Shown here one piece after another: positions 8,356-17,268 of a stretch of DNA of 64,000 nucleotides. The stretch spans positions 1,806,622 to 1,870,621 of the forward strand of contig NC_015315.1 in assembly GCF_000193375.1 (NCBI RefSeq), written 5' to 3'. The first letter of the stretch is position 1. Each line of letters begins with the position of its first letter. This DNA is from Thermoproteus uzoniensis 768-20. GTDB lineage: Archaea > Thermoproteota > Thermoprotei > Thermoproteales > Thermoproteaceae. The notes under the pieces were generated by a model. That model ran no database searches. It saw only the letters and a list, made by a program, of their open reading frames with translations, and was not told where the DNA came from. Both the position numbers and the translations under genes were made by a program.

Positions 8356-9176
8356 GGGCCTACGCCTATCCGCTCGTCGTAGCCGCCATCTGGGGGCTCG
8401 CCTATCCCCTAACCAAGTATCTGGTGGCCTTCTTCTCGCCGGGCTTCATAGCGTTTTTCAGAGCGCTCGTCGGCTTCTTGATGCTGTCCGCTGTGTCGAA
8501 GCCGTCGCGGCTGGATTGGCGAGTGGCCGCCGCGGGCGTTCTGAACATGGGCGCCACCGTGTTGCTCATAAACCTCTCGGTCATGCTGTCCAACAGCCCA
8601 GGCCTCGTGTCGTCTCTCATGTACACACAGCCCCTATTCCTAATCGCCCTTTCCGCCGCCTTATTGAGGACTCAAGTTAAGGCGAGCGAGGCCCTCGGCG
8701 TAGCTCTCGGAGTGCTCGGCGTGGTCATATCGGCGATGGGAGGCGGCGCCAGCCTTTATGACTTACTGCCGGTGCTCGGCGGATTTATATGGGCGCTGGG
8801 CACCGTGGCCTATAGGCAGTGGCTTGCGGAAAGGCCTCCGACGGCCACCACCGCGACCATGAACGGCGTAGCGGCAATTTTCCTGCTACCGGCCGCGGCG
8901 CTGTCCTGGAGGGCTTCCTTCACCGTGAGGGCCACTCTTCTCTTGATAATACTTGCTGTGTTGGCCCAAGGCGTGGCCTGGCTCCTGTGGTTCCGCTCAG
9001 TCCGCGAGCTCGGCCCGGTAAAGGTCGGCGAGCTGTCGTTGCTTGTGCCGGTGTTCGCATATTTGTTTTCCTATCTGGCCTTTGGTGCGATCCCCACAGC
9101 CGATCAGATAGTGGGGTCGGCGCTTATACTGCTCGGCATATTGACGATCTATATAGGCGCGGCAAAGCTTAAATAG
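8352..9176 (+). CDS. EamA/DMT family transporter inside the trp cluster
   Basis: The 274-residue protein has ten predicted membrane helices in two EamA repeats (the first begins PLVVAAIWGLAYPLTKYLV). The drug/metabolite transporter family exports small metabolites including aromatic amino acids. It overlaps trpA by four bases and is followed by trpB2, so it is almost certainly co-expressed with tryptophan synthesis; export of tryptophan, indole or a related compound is an inference. Confidence 0.88.
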   Translation: MRAYAYPLVVAAIWGLAYPLTKYLVAFFSPGFIAFFRALVGFLMLSAVSKPSRLDWRVAAAGVLNMGATVLLINLSVMLSNSPGLVSSLMYTQPLFLIALSAALLRTQVKASEALGVALGVLGVVISAMGGGASLYDLLPVLGGFIWALGTVAYRQWLAERPPTATTATMNGVAAIFLLPAAALSWRASFTVRATLLLIILAVLAQGVAWLLWFRSVRELGPVKVGELSLLVPVFAYLFSYLAFGAIPTADQIVGSALILLGILTIYIGAAKLK

Positions 9177-9205
9177 GGCCGGGTACTCGGCTCTATGTCG
9201 TCGGG

Positions 9206-10438
9206 GTGGATAGGTGGTACAACATAGGTGCCGATCTGCCCATCCCGTTACCTCCGCCTAAAGATCCAGACGATGGCGATAGCAGAATCGCGTTGCTCAC
9301 CAAAATTCTGCCCTCGGCGTTGATAGACCAGGAGTTCACCGCGGAGCGCTGGATACCGATACCGGAGGAGGTCAGAGAGGCCTACGCGCGGATGGGGAGG
9401 CCCACGCCGTTCAGAAGAGCCGAGGGGTTCGAGAGGAAGCTCGGCGTGAAGGTCCATATCTACTATAAATACGAGGGGGCTCTGCCGGTCGGAAGCCACA
9501 AGTTGAACACGGCGCTGGCCCAGGCCTACTACGCGAAGCTGGACGGCGCCGAGGAGGTAGCCACCGAGACAGGCGCAGGACAGTGGGGCATGGCCGTGTC
9601 GCTGGCGGCCGCCTTGTTCGGCCTCAAGGCCACTGTGTTCATGACGAGGTCTTCCTACAACAGCAAAAGGCAGAGGGTCACATTCATGAAGGCGTATGGG
9701 GCGACCGTCTACCCGAGCCCCAGCGACGTGACCGAGACCGGGAGGAAGTTCAACAAGCCCGACCATCCGGGCTCCCTCGGAATAGCTATCTCGGAGGCTG
9801 TTGAGTACACCTTGGCCGGCGAGAGGAGGCGGTATCTGCCGGGTAGCGTTCTCGAGTTCGTCTTGATACACCAGTCGGTCATCGGCCTTGAGGCCATCGA
9901 GCAAATGCCTGAGGAGCCCGACTACGCTGTCGGCTGTGTGGGCGGCGGCTCTAACTTCGGAGGCTTCACGTATCCAATGATAGGGATGAAGCTGAGGGGC
10001 GAGGGCTTCGAGAAGACGAGGTTCCTGGCCGCCGAGTCTGCCGCCGCGCCTAAGCTCACGTCGGGCGACTACCGCTACGACTTCCCGGACGCCGTTGGGG
10101 TATTGCCCATGATTAAGATGTACACGCTCGGCCACGACTTCGTCCCGCCGGCGGTCCACGCAGCGGGCCTCCGCTACCACGGCGCCGCCCCCAGCCTCTC
10201 GGTCCTCAAAAGGCTGGGCTTGGTCGAGGCGGTGGCCTATAGGCAGGAGGAGGTCTTCGAGGCAGCCGTCATGTTCGCGAGGTCCGAAGGTATAATACCG
10301 GCGCCCGAGAGCTCCCACGCAATAAGGGCGGTCGCAGATCTCGCCAAGAAGTTGCCTCCGGGCTCCGTCATAGCGTTCAACCTGTCCGGCCACGGGCTTC
10401 TGGACGTAGACGCGTACGAGAAGGCCCATGTCGCTTAA
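9206..10438 (+). CDS. trpB2: Tryptophan synthase beta chain, TrpB2 type
   Basis: The 410-residue PLP enzyme condenses indole with serine. The PLP lysine lies in PVGSHKLNTALAQAYYAK (about residue 95), followed by TETGAGQWG, and the glycine-rich phosphate loop is GCVGGGSNFGG. The long N-terminus and the sequence RWIPIPEEVREAY are typical of TrpB2 rather than TrpB1. TrpB2 proteins are known to bind TrpA weakly or not at all. The start is GTG at 9206; an ATG at 9195 is in a closed frame. It overlaps trpD by 11 bases. Confidence 0.92.
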   Translation: MDRWYNIGADLPIPLPPPKDPDDGDSRIALLTKILPSALIDQEFTAERWIPIPEEVREAYARMGRPTPFRRAEGFERKLGVKVHIYYKYEGALPVGSHKLNTALAQAYYAKLDGAEEVATETGAGQWGMAVSLAAALFGLKATVFMTRSSYNSKRQRVTFMKAYGATVYPSPSDVTETGRKFNKPDHPGSLGIAISEAVEYTLAGERRRYLPGSVLEFVLIHQSVIGLEAIEQMPEEPDYAVGCVGGGSNFGGFTYPMIGMKLRGEGFEKTRFLAAESAAAPKLTSGDYRYDFPDAVGVLPMIKMYTLGHDFVPPAVHAAGLRYHGAAPSLSVLKRLGLVEAVAYRQEEVFEAAVMFARSEGIIPAPESSHAIRAVADLAKKLPPGSVIAFNLSGHGLLDVDAYEKAHVA

Positions 10439-11420
10439 AAAACTGGGCGAGGGAGGGGCTCTGAGCTACGAGGAGAGCTACGCGCTTGCCCTATCGATGT
10501 TGAGGGGCGAGCTGGGCGACGTGGAGATCGCCGCGGCGTTGACCGCCATGAGGGTTAGAGGCGAGACGCCTGAAGAGGTGGCGGGCTTCGCCAGAGCGGC
10601 GCGCGACACCTGCGTCAAGGTGGAGGTGGATCTACCTGCGATCGATACGGCGGGGACTGGAGGCGACGGGCAGAGGACGATAAACCTCTCGACGGCGGCG
10701 GCGCTCGTGGCGTCGGCGGCCGGCGCGTACGTGCTCAAACACGGCAATAGGTCAGTAACGAGCCCGACGGGTAGCGCGGACTTCCTCGAGGCTTTGGGCT
10801 ACAACATAAACCTAAAGCCGGCCGAGGCCATCCAAGCCCTCAAGGCGTCTAGGTTCGCCTTCCTCTTCGCGCCGGCCTACCACCCCACGTTCTCCCGGGT
10901 GGCCCCAGTCCGCAAGAGGTTGCCGTACAGGACCATATTCAATATAGTAGGCCCGTTGGCAAACCCTGGACAGGTGAAGAGGCAGGTAATCGGCGTTGCG
11001 GAGAGACGGCTTATGCCTGTGGTTGCCAGAGCCGCCGCCATGCTGGGCCTAGAGCACGTCCTCGTCGTGCACGGAGAGCCCGGGATCGACGAGGTCTCCA
11101 TAGAGGGAGCCACCGCTGTGGCTGAAATGAGAGGCGGCAGAGTGGAGGAGTACGTCGTGACGCCCGAGGACCTAGGGATACCCCGGGGCAGAATACCTAG
11201 GGCCGACACCAGAGAGGAGTCGGTGGCCAAGACCTTGAGGGGCTTAAGAGGCGAGGACCGCGAGGCCGAACACGCCATAGCTGTCAACGCGGCGTTCGCC
11301 CTATATGTGGCCGGCCTGGCCGGGGACGTCAAGGACGGCCTCGAGCTAGCTCTGCAGACCATAGAGTCGGGCCGCGCTGCGCAACACGTGGATGTGGTCG
11401 TCAGGGCGAGCAGGCCGTGA
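10428..11420 (+). CDS. trpD: Anthranilate phosphoribosyltransferase
   Basis: The 330-residue enzyme joins PRPP to anthranilate. Hallmarks are DTAGTGGDGQRTINLSTAAA (PRPP-binding GTGGD, residue about 75), KHGNRSVTSPTGSADFLEA and GPLANPG. It overlaps trpB2 upstream and shares four bases (GTGA) with trpF downstream, showing tight coupling of the cluster. Confidence 0.95.
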   Translation: MSLKKLGEGGALSYEESYALALSMLRGELGDVEIAAALTAMRVRGETPEEVAGFARAARDTCVKVEVDLPAIDTAGTGGDGQRTINLSTAAALVASAAGAYVLKHGNRSVTSPTGSADFLEALGYNINLKPAEAIQALKASRFAFLFAPAYHPTFSRVAPVRKRLPYRTIFNIVGPLANPGQVKRQVIGVAERRLMPVVARAAAMLGLEHVLVVHGEPGIDEVSIEGATAVAEMRGGRVEEYVVTPEDLGIPRGRIPRADTREESVAKTLRGLRGEDREAEHAIAVNAAFALYVAGLAGDVKDGLELALQTIESGRAAQHVDVVVRASRP

Positions 11421-12055
11421 CGCTTCTGAAGATCTGCGGGCTGACCAGACAAGTCGACGTAGAGCTCGTGGACAGAATAGCTGACTACGCCGGCTTCATA
11501 ATAGATCCCGAGACCAAGTCGCCCAGAAGGATAACGCCCGACGCCGCCAGAGATCTGTCATCGGTTCTGAGCAGGGCGAGGCCGGTCGCGGTCTTCGACG
11601 CATACGATCCAGCTCTGGCCGTGGATCTGGCCGCGCGTTACGATTTCCCCGTGGCGCAGATGCCGCAGATATTCGGCGGAGACGTGGAGGACCTCGCGCG
11701 GGAGAGGGGCATCTCGTTAGCCCCCGTAGTGCTTTTCGGCAGAGACGACGTCTTGGGGAGAGTAGCGCGCCTAGCCGGCGGCCGCTACGAGTACGTGCTT
11801 GTGGACGCGGTGAAGGGGTCGCGCACAGCATACAGCCACGGCCTCCGCCTACCTCTCGAGCTTATAGAGGCCGTCTCGGCGTTCGGCAAAGTCGCGGTGG
11901 CAGGCGGGATCACGCCGGACAACGTAGAGCACGTCTTGAGGTTCAAGCCGTATATGGTAGACGTCGCCAGCGGCGTGGAGGCCTCGCCCGGCGTGAAGGA
12001 CAGTAGAAAGGTCTACGCGCTGGCCGAAAAAGTCAAGGGGAGTATACAGGACTAA
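11417..12055 (+). CDS. trpF: Phosphoribosylanthranilate isomerase
   Basis: The 212-residue TIM-barrel enzyme carries out the Amadori step after TrpD. The N-terminal LLKICGLTR places the catalytic Cys, and FGKVAVAGGITPDNV plus VDVASGVEASPGVKD form the phosphate site with the catalytic Asp. The start is a GTG overlapping the trpD stop. It is the last gene of the cluster; trpC, trpE and trpG are not in this window. Confidence 0.94.
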   Translation: MTLLKICGLTRQVDVELVDRIADYAGFIIDPETKSPRRITPDAARDLSSVLSRARPVAVFDAYDPALAVDLAARYDFPVAQMPQIFGGDVEDLARERGISLAPVVLFGRDDVLGRVARLAGGRYEYVLVDAVKGSRTAYSHGLRLPLELIEAVSAFGKVAVAGGITPDNVEHVLRFKPYMVDVASGVEASPGVKDSRKVYALAEKVKGSIQD

Positions 12056-12218
12056 CCCACGTCGCCAGCCGGTATATATGCCGATTGATAGATCTTTGCC
12101 GGCCATCTAGCCGCTCGCGGCTTATGCCGGCCGACGAAAGCTTGAAAGCGCCTAGGCGGGGCGAGCCCTAGGAGTTGTCGAACAGAGAAGCCTAATAACC
12201 ACCGACGATTTAGTATCC

Positions 12219-12704
12219 GTGTTGCTGGTGTTGGTTTATTCGACCGACGAGAGCCTGGCGTCTAGTGTGCTGAGGGATCTCCGACATATAGAGATCGCGC
12301 CGGGCGTAGCCGTCACTTGGGAGCAGGAGGAGAAGGTGGGCAGAATACTCGGCGCGGCTAAACGCAAGCTTATAGAGCGCTGGGAGGCCGAGGGCTCGGG
12401 CCCCTCTCTAGAGTATGCGGTATTGAAGCTGACCGACGAGCAGTACAACGCCGTGAGGCATATGGTGAGGAGGGCCCTCGACGAGAGGGCATCGGCTCTG
12501 GCCGGAGAGTTGAGGAGGCTGGCCGCCGACATGAGGAGGGGGAAGGGCCGCGTCCAGGAGCTTAAGGCGAGGTTTAGGCGGCTGGCGAGCGCCGTCGCCG
12601 AGCTGAACGAGGCCTCGGCGAGGCTGGACATACACACCTCGGCGCTGGCCGAGCTGAACGAGGCGTACCGGGAGGCCAACGCCGAATATTTAAAATTAAA
12701 ATAG
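12219..12704 (+). CDS. Coiled-coil protein of unknown function
   Basis: The 161-residue protein starts with GTG. A short beta-like N-terminus ([17 protein letters not shown]) is followed from about residue 40 by long charged helices ([20 protein letters not shown]) with heptad-like leucine and alanine spacing, suggesting a coiled coil or helical bundle. No family recognised. The next gene starts 12 bases after its stop, so the two may be co-transcribed. Confidence 0.7.
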   Translation: MLLVLVYSTDESLASSVLRDLRHIEIAPGVAVTWEQEEKVGRILGAAKRKLIERWEAEGSGPSLEYAVLKLTDEQYNAVRHMVRRALDERASALAGELRRLAADMRRGKGRVQELKARFRRLASAVAELNEASARLDIHTSALAELNEAYREANAEYLKLK

Positions 12705-12715
12705 CCGATATATCT

Positions 12716-13273
12716 ATGCTAAACCCCGAGGAGCTGAAGAGGTTCATCAAGAGGAGCAACTCCGTGCTCGTGGTCTGGGACGTTCAAGAAGCCCTCGTGA
12801 ACGCCGTATTCAACAGAGAGGAGTTCTTGGCCAAGCTGAAGGAGTTGATAGATGGGGCTAGACGGCTCAACGTGCCCATCGTCTATACCAAGATAACGCC
12901 GTTCCCCGAGAGGTTCGCCTCGCCGTTTCGGAGAAGCTGGAATCCCGGCGACATCTACAAGGACGTGTACCCGCGCGAAGGCGATGTGGTCTTGAATAAG
13001 AACACGACGTCTATATTCGTCGGCACGAACTTCGAGCTACTGTTGAGGAACGCGGGCATAACCACTATAGTGTTCACAGGCATAGCGACAGACATAGGGG
13101 TGGAGACGTCGGCACGCCACGCCCAAGCTCTGGGCTACCTACCTGTCGTCGCCAAGGAGGCTGTGTCCTCCGCCGATAAGGCGGCCCACGAGAGGTCTCT
13201 GGCCAATATGGCGAGGCTGTTCCCCGTACTGACCAACGCCGAGATACTGGAGCTCTGGGAAAGAAACCCGTAG
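12716..13273 (+). CDS. Isochorismatase-fold protein lacking the catalytic Cys
   Basis: The 185-residue protein has the cysteine-hydrolase fold: Asp22 in VVWDVQEAL and Lys94 in [10 protein letters not shown] sit where the triad needs them. The third residue, expected in a TGxxTxxCV block, is glycine ([15 protein letters not shown], Gly127). Other archaeal and thermophile members share this Cys-less form, so it may have another activity or a binding role. Compare the normal paralogue at 61992-62597, which keeps the Cys. Confidence 0.82.
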   Translation: MLNPEELKRFIKRSNSVLVVWDVQEALVNAVFNREEFLAKLKELIDGARRLNVPIVYTKITPFPERFASPFRRSWNPGDIYKDVYPREGDVVLNKNTTSIFVGTNFELLLRNAGITTIVFTGIATDIGVETSARHAQALGYLPVVAKEAVSSADKAAHERSLANMARLFPVLTNAEILELWERNP

Positions 13274-13309
13274 CTCTGCTAGGCGAGGTCTATACGCGCG
13301 ATGCGGCAG

Positions 13310-13351
13310 TTGTCTATTTCTCTTTACAAGACAAACACCTATTGTCTGTTT
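13310..13351 (+). promoter_or_regulatory. TTGTCT repeats upstream of the ABC operon (operator candidate)
   Basis: TTGTCT occurs at 13310 and 13342, with its reverse complement AGACAA at 13329-13334. The second and third copies form a 6-bp inverted repeat with a 7-base spacer (13329-13347). A second inverted pairing (13310 with 13329) has a 13-base spacer. The cluster ends about 15 bases before the probable TATA box (ggtattttat, near 13364-13373) of the ABC gene at 13394, a good place for a regulator. Confidence 0.4.
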
Positions 13352-13393
13352 GACTTTATAGAAAGGTATTTTATCCTCGGCCTTTAGGGACCC

Positions 13394-14302
13394 ATGGACT
13401 TCGTCGTCGGCGAGGGCCTACGCAAGAGGTTCGTGAGCAAGGAGAGGATGGGGCTGTTCAGGAGCAGGGTCAAGGTCGTCGAGGCGCTGGCCGGCGTCGA
13501 CATCTCTATAGGCAAAGGCCGCCTCCTATCCCTAGTGGGCCCCAACGGCGCCGGCAAGACGACCTTAGTGCGTATATTCGCCACGCTCCTCCTGCCGGAT
13601 GGAGGCAGGGCCTACGTAGGGGGATTCGACGTCGTGCGCGAGGCCGATAAGGTCAGGCGATTGACGGGCCTCATGTTATACCCGGACAAGGGATTCTTCG
13701 GCCGCCTCACCGGCCTGGAGAACTTGGTGTACTACGGCATGTTGTACGGCATGGGCAGAAAAGACGCCGAGAGGAGAGCCCTGGAGCTTCTGGAGCTGGT
13801 GGGGCTGTGGGACGCCAGACATAGGCCCTACGAGGAGTACTCCATGGGGATGAAGGCGAGGCTCGGCTTGGCTAAGGCCTTGATGAACGACCCTGAGCTC
13901 TTGTTGCTAGACGAGCCCACCGTAGGCGTGGATCCACTAGGCGCCAGGAAGATAAGGGAGGTGATTAAGGGGCTCAAGAAGGACGGGAAGACCGTGCTCT
14001 TTACCTCCCACAACCTGTACGAGGTCGAGGAATTATCCGACGAGGTTGCCCTCATCGTCAAGGGGAGGATACTTGCTAAGGCGCCGCCGGATAGGCTCAA
14101 GAAGAGCTTGGGGTTCGAGCCGGAGGCCGTCGTGAAGGCCGTGTGCAACGGCAGAGAGGAGGCGATCTCGCGAAAGGGCGGGGGCGAGGCCTTGGTGGAG
14201 CTGGTCAAGAAGGCCGCCGAGGAGGGGTGCACGGTGTTGGAGGCGTATGTCAGAGAGCCGCCGCTAGAGGAGGTAGTCGTCAAGACGATCGGCGGCGTAT
14301 GA
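13394..14302 (+). CDS. ABC transporter ATP-binding protein
   Basis: The 302-residue ATPase has Walker A GPNGAGKTT (49-57), Walker B LLLLDEPTVGVD (about 168-180), the H-loop FTSHN, and a signature YSMGMKARLGLAKAL in place of the common LSGGQ, as in several ABC-2 type exporters. A C-terminal domain of about 80 residues follows. Its stop overlaps the start of the first permease (ATGA). The pair of permeases indicates a drug, lipid or polysaccharide type exporter; substrate unknown. Confidence 0.92.
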   Translation: MDFVVGEGLRKRFVSKERMGLFRSRVKVVEALAGVDISIGKGRLLSLVGPNGAGKTTLVRIFATLLLPDGGRAYVGGFDVVREADKVRRLTGLMLYPDKGFFGRLTGLENLVYYGMLYGMGRKDAERRALELLELVGLWDARHRPYEEYSMGMKARLGLAKALMNDPELLLLDEPTVGVDPLGARKIREVIKGLKKDGKTVLFTSHNLYEVEELSDEVALIVKGRILAKAPPDRLKKSLGFEPEAVVKAVCNGREEAISRKGGGEALVELVKKAAEEGCTVLEAYVREPPLEEVVVKTIGGV

Positions 14303-15063
14303 GGGCCGGCCTCTACCTCGCGGCAAGGCACTACACGAGATATTACGCGCTTTCCCTCGCCTTCTCGCTCATCGCGCCGTTCATAAGCGGTCTGTTTTAT
14401 CTAGCGGGCTGGGTCGTCACCGGAGGACGTGCAGATATCGACAAATTCCTCTACCAGCTCATCGGCGTCGTGTTGATAATGCTGGCCCAGCTGGCCACGT
14501 CGGACTTTCTGTGGACGCTACACGGGCTTATGTCGGGCGGACAGCTGGAGTACCTAGCCGCGTCGCCAGCCGGGCCTCTGCCCACGCTGGTCTCGTATTA
14601 CCTCGTCCAGCTGGTTGTCTTCGGAACAGGATTCTCCACCACCACGGCCGTAGTGGTTGCCGCCATCAAGGGGCCTATATACGGCGTTGCGGTCCCGCTG
14701 GCGGTCGCCGTGGCGGCCGCGTCCTCGTTGCCGCTAATAGGGATAGCCCTCTGCTCGGCGTATCTCGTGCCGTACTTGCGCAACCCATCGCCGATAACTA
14801 TGCTTCTCAACGTCGCGATTGTGTCCCTCGGCGGCGTTGTGTATCCGGCGTCGGTTCTACCGTCGGCGTTGCGCCTCGCCTCTTCCCTCCTGCCTTTCAC
14901 CGAATGGGCAGAGCTCGTGCGGGGCGTGGCGTTGCGTCTCGAGGTCCCTCCACGGGCCCTGGGCCAGCTTCTCGGATACATGGCGTATTTCGCCCTAGGC
15001 CTGCTCGTCTGGAGGTCGCTCATGATTAGGTTCAAGAAATCGGGGCTCTACCATGTTTGGTAG
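14299..15063 (+). CDS. ABC-2 type permease, first subunit
   Basis: The start ATG at 14299 overlaps the ATPase stop, giving 254 residues (MRAGLYLAARHYTRYY...). About six hydrophobic segments and the C-terminal SLLPFTEWAELVRGVAL region fit ABC-2 membrane subunits. The last 11 bases overlap the second permease gene. It would pair with the preceding ATPase in the cytoplasmic membrane. Confidence 0.85.
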   Translation: MRAGLYLAARHYTRYYALSLAFSLIAPFISGLFYLAGWVVTGGRADIDKFLYQLIGVVLIMLAQLATSDFLWTLHGLMSGGQLEYLAASPAGPLPTLVSYYLVQLVVFGTGFSTTTAVVVAAIKGPIYGVAVPLAVAVAAASSLPLIGIALCSAYLVPYLRNPSPITMLLNVAIVSLGGVVYPASVLPSALRLASSLLPFTEWAELVRGVALRLEVPPRALGQLLGYMAYFALGLLVWRSLMIRFKKSGLYHVW

Positions 15064-15820
15064 CGTAGCTAGAGAGCTCCGGGTACTTGTGAGGAGGAGG
15101 GCCTGGCCTCTGTTGGCTATAGACACGATAGTGAACGCCCTATGGTTCGCGAGCATAGCCCTAGCCATCGCGTGGTACGGCGCCGATGTGGCCCAGACTC
15201 TGCGCTACACCTTCTGGGGCGTCGCGGAGCTCTTGATATTCTCGGCCCAGACCTGGACGGCCGCCGCGTTCAGCGACTATGTGAGGAACGGCGTTATGGA
15301 CTACGTCGCCGCCTCCACAGAACGCCTACACGTATACCTGATCGCGTCCATGCTCGCCGCATCTATCCTGGCGTTCCCCGGCGTGTTGACGAGCACAGCC
15401 GTATACTACCTACTGCTAGGCGAGACTCCGCCTATCGCCCAGCCCTATCTCTTCGCCATAGCGCTCGTTATATTCACCATGGCGTCTACGCTGATATCTG
15501 CCGCAACCACGTTGTTGCTCGCCGCCCTCAGGAACCCGAGCCTGGCGGCGAACGTAATCCAATGGGTCGTGCCGATGTCGGGCGGCATGATACCGCCGAC
15601 CGTCATGCCGAGGGCCGTCGCGAGGTGGTTCACGCTGTCGCCGCTTCAATACGTCGTCGCGCCCTTGACGTATTCCGCCACAGGGACGTGGCTCGTAGAT
15701 CCGGCGGTCACGCTGTCCATAGGCGCGATCGTAGTCGCGCTGTTCTACTGCATTGTCGTATACGCTGCCGAGACCGCGTTGAGGAAGTTCAGGAGGTGCG
15801 GCAAGTGGGGGTTTGAGTAG
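15053..15820 (+). CDS. ABC-2 type permease, second subunit
   Basis: The 255-residue protein has six predicted helices and the ABC-2 landmark VPMSGGMIPPTVMPRAV followed by a SPLQYVVAPL segment. It is related to the preceding gene, implying a heterodimeric channel. It completes the three-gene operon 13394-15820. Confidence 0.85.
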   Translation: MFGSVARELRVLVRRRAWPLLAIDTIVNALWFASIALAIAWYGADVAQTLRYTFWGVAELLIFSAQTWTAAAFSDYVRNGVMDYVAASTERLHVYLIASMLAASILAFPGVLTSTAVYYLLLGETPPIAQPYLFAIALVIFTMASTLISAATTLLLAALRNPSLAANVIQWVVPMSGGMIPPTVMPRAVARWFTLSPLQYVVAPLTYSATGTWLVDPAVTLSIGAIVVALFYCIVVYAAETALRKFRRCGKWGFE

Positions 15821-15868
15821 CGCGGGCGCCTCTTGACCGCCGCATCGGCTAACTGGGCCCGGCTCAAC

Positions 15869-15877
15869 CTTATTTAT
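15869..15877 (+). promoter_or_regulatory. TATA box of the KaiC-like gene
   Basis: The sequence cttatttat ends 18 bases before the GTG at 15896. Its position argues that translation begins at 15896 and not at the in-frame TTG 63 bases earlier. Confidence 0.5.
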
Positions 15878-15895
15878 CCGCCCTCCAGATCTGAC

Positions 15896-16708
15896 GTGTC
15901 CGAGGTCGAGAGGATCTCGACGGGCATTAAGGAGCTGGACGACGCGCTTGAGGGCGGGATACCCAAGGGCAGTTGGGTGGTGGCCACGGGGGAGCCGGGC
16001 GTCGGGAAGTCCATACTCGCCATGCATTTCGCGTACGCGGGGCTGAAGGCAGGCGACCCCGTCGTCTACGTCACGACTGAGCAGGAATACAGAGACGTGG
16101 TGGTCCAGGCGAGGCAACTGGGCATGGACTTCGGGAGGTACCCGACCTACAGCCTGGGCTGGCGGAAAGAGCCCGAGGAGTTGCCCCAGATAGTGGTCGT
16201 CGACATCTTCGGCCTCTTGAAGGTGGCGAGGCAGTTGACTGAAAAGTCGAAGGAGGAGAGCTCCGATAAGGTCAAACGCTACGCCGCCCTCTCGGTCGAC
16301 ACGCTGATAGAGGCGATAGGCGAGGCCTACAAGGTGCTGGAGGTTGTCGAGGAGGGCAGAGGCGCCCCCGTGAGGCACGTCCGCCTCGTGATAGACTCCA
16401 TGTCGGCGTTCTGGGTGGACAAACCCGTCATGGCCAGGAAGTACTCGTACCAGCTGAAGATAGCGACCCACCGCGATAACGTAACGGCGCTTCTCACCAG
16501 CCAGTACGCGCCCACCACGGGGCAGGCCTACGGCTTCGGGCTGGAGCATATAGCCGACGGGGTGATCCACATGTGGATGGACGACGTGGAGAGCGCCAGG
16601 GAGGTGAGGCGCCATCTAATAATCAAGAAGATGAGGATGACGAACCACAGCCGCAAGGCCTTCGACGTGGAGATCGAGCCGGGGAGGGGGCTGGTCCTGA
16701 GGCAGTAG
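15896..16708 (+). CDS. KaiC-like RecA-superfamily ATPase
   Basis: From the GTG at 15896 the protein is 270 residues: MSEVERISTGIKELDDALEG, Walker A GEPGVGKS at 32-39, the catalytic Glu pair in YVTTEQEYRD, and Walker B VRLVIDSMSAF. Single-domain KaiC/RadA-like ATPases are common in Crenarchaeota; proposed roles include signalling and repair, none proven. A longer frame from TTG 15833 is open, but the TATA box lies inside it. Its 3' end is 8 bases from the convergent L30 gene. Confidence 0.87.
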   Translation: MSEVERISTGIKELDDALEGGIPKGSWVVATGEPGVGKSILAMHFAYAGLKAGDPVVYVTTEQEYRDVVVQARQLGMDFGRYPTYSLGWRKEPEELPQIVVVDIFGLLKVARQLTEKSKEESSDKVKRYAALSVDTLIEAIGEAYKVLEVVEEGRGAPVRHVRLVIDSMSAFWVDKPVMARKYSYQLKIATHRDNVTALLTSQYAPTTGQAYGFGLEHIADGVIHMWMDDVESAREVRRHLIIKKMRMTNHSRKAFDVEIEPGRGLVLRQ

Positions 16709-16716
16709 GCGGCTTT

Positions 16717-17268
16717 TTAGATCATTCTGGCTATTAACTCGTTTATAGCAGGGCCTCTATAGCCGAGGTCGCCGCCCTCTGCGAAGCTCCTCTTGACGTC
16801 CTTGAAGCCGCCGATAGGCGGATGTAACCTAAAGAACGGCTTCATGTAGGGCACGCATAGCACTTTCCCCTCCTTCCTAGGCCAAGTGCCCCTCTTGGGA
16901 CAAGCTATCCTCTCTATCTCGCCGGAGACGTACGCAAGCGCCAGCTCCTCGAAGCTCTGCCACCCGTACTTCCTCAGATGGTCCTCTGTCAGAGGCCTGT
17001 CCCCGACTATTCTGCCTCTTCTGGCCAAGACTTGGGCCAAGGTGTCGGCGTCTATCTCGCCCCAAGTGATCCAGCTCTGGGCCTTCTCCAACATGCCCTC
17101 GACGTCGGGCTTGGCCACCACAAGCGACATCACGAACTTCCTCCTGAGCCTCAGATAGCTCAACGTAGCCTCTACCTCCCTAGGCGTGTTCACGACGCCG
17201 CGTATCCTTATGACGGCGTATCGCGGATATACGGCCCTCTCGGCTTGTCCCTCCACTACGGCGGTCAT
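16717..17268 (-). CDS. rpl30: Ribosomal protein uL30 (L30P)
   Basis: The 183-residue protein matches the archaeal/eukaryal L30/L7 family ([20 protein letters not shown] near residue 16), with the long C-terminal extension of that family ([17 protein letters not shown]). It belongs to the large subunit. The start overlaps the S5 stop by four bases (ATGA), so the two are translationally coupled. Confidence 0.95.
   Translation of the reverse strand: MTAVVEGQAERAVYPRYAVIRIRGVVNTPREVEATLSYLRLRRKFVMSLVVAKPDVEGMLEKAQSWITWGEIDADTLAQVLARRGRIVGDRPLTEDHLRKYGWQSFEELALAYVSGEIERIACPKRGTWPRKEGKVLCVPYMKPFFRLHPPIGGFKDVKRSFAEGGDLGYRGPAINELIARMI

Noticed and set aside
9248-10429. 393-codon minus-strand frame opposite trpB2
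   Set aside because: It is an antisense shadow; trpB2 has all its active-site motifs and the minus frame has none.
12056-12218. Possible small RNA between trpF and the coiled-coil gene
   Set aside because: The gap holds tatatat and short GC-rich repeats but no C/D or other recognisable boxes.
15833-15895. TTG start extending the KaiC-like protein by 21 residues
   Set aside because: The TATA box at 15869-15877 lies inside this stretch; the leaderless GTG at 15896 agrees with the family start.
15416-16615. 399-codon minus-strand frame opposite the ABC permease and KaiC-like gene
   Set aside because: Its composition mirrors the sense codons and no known domain can be seen.
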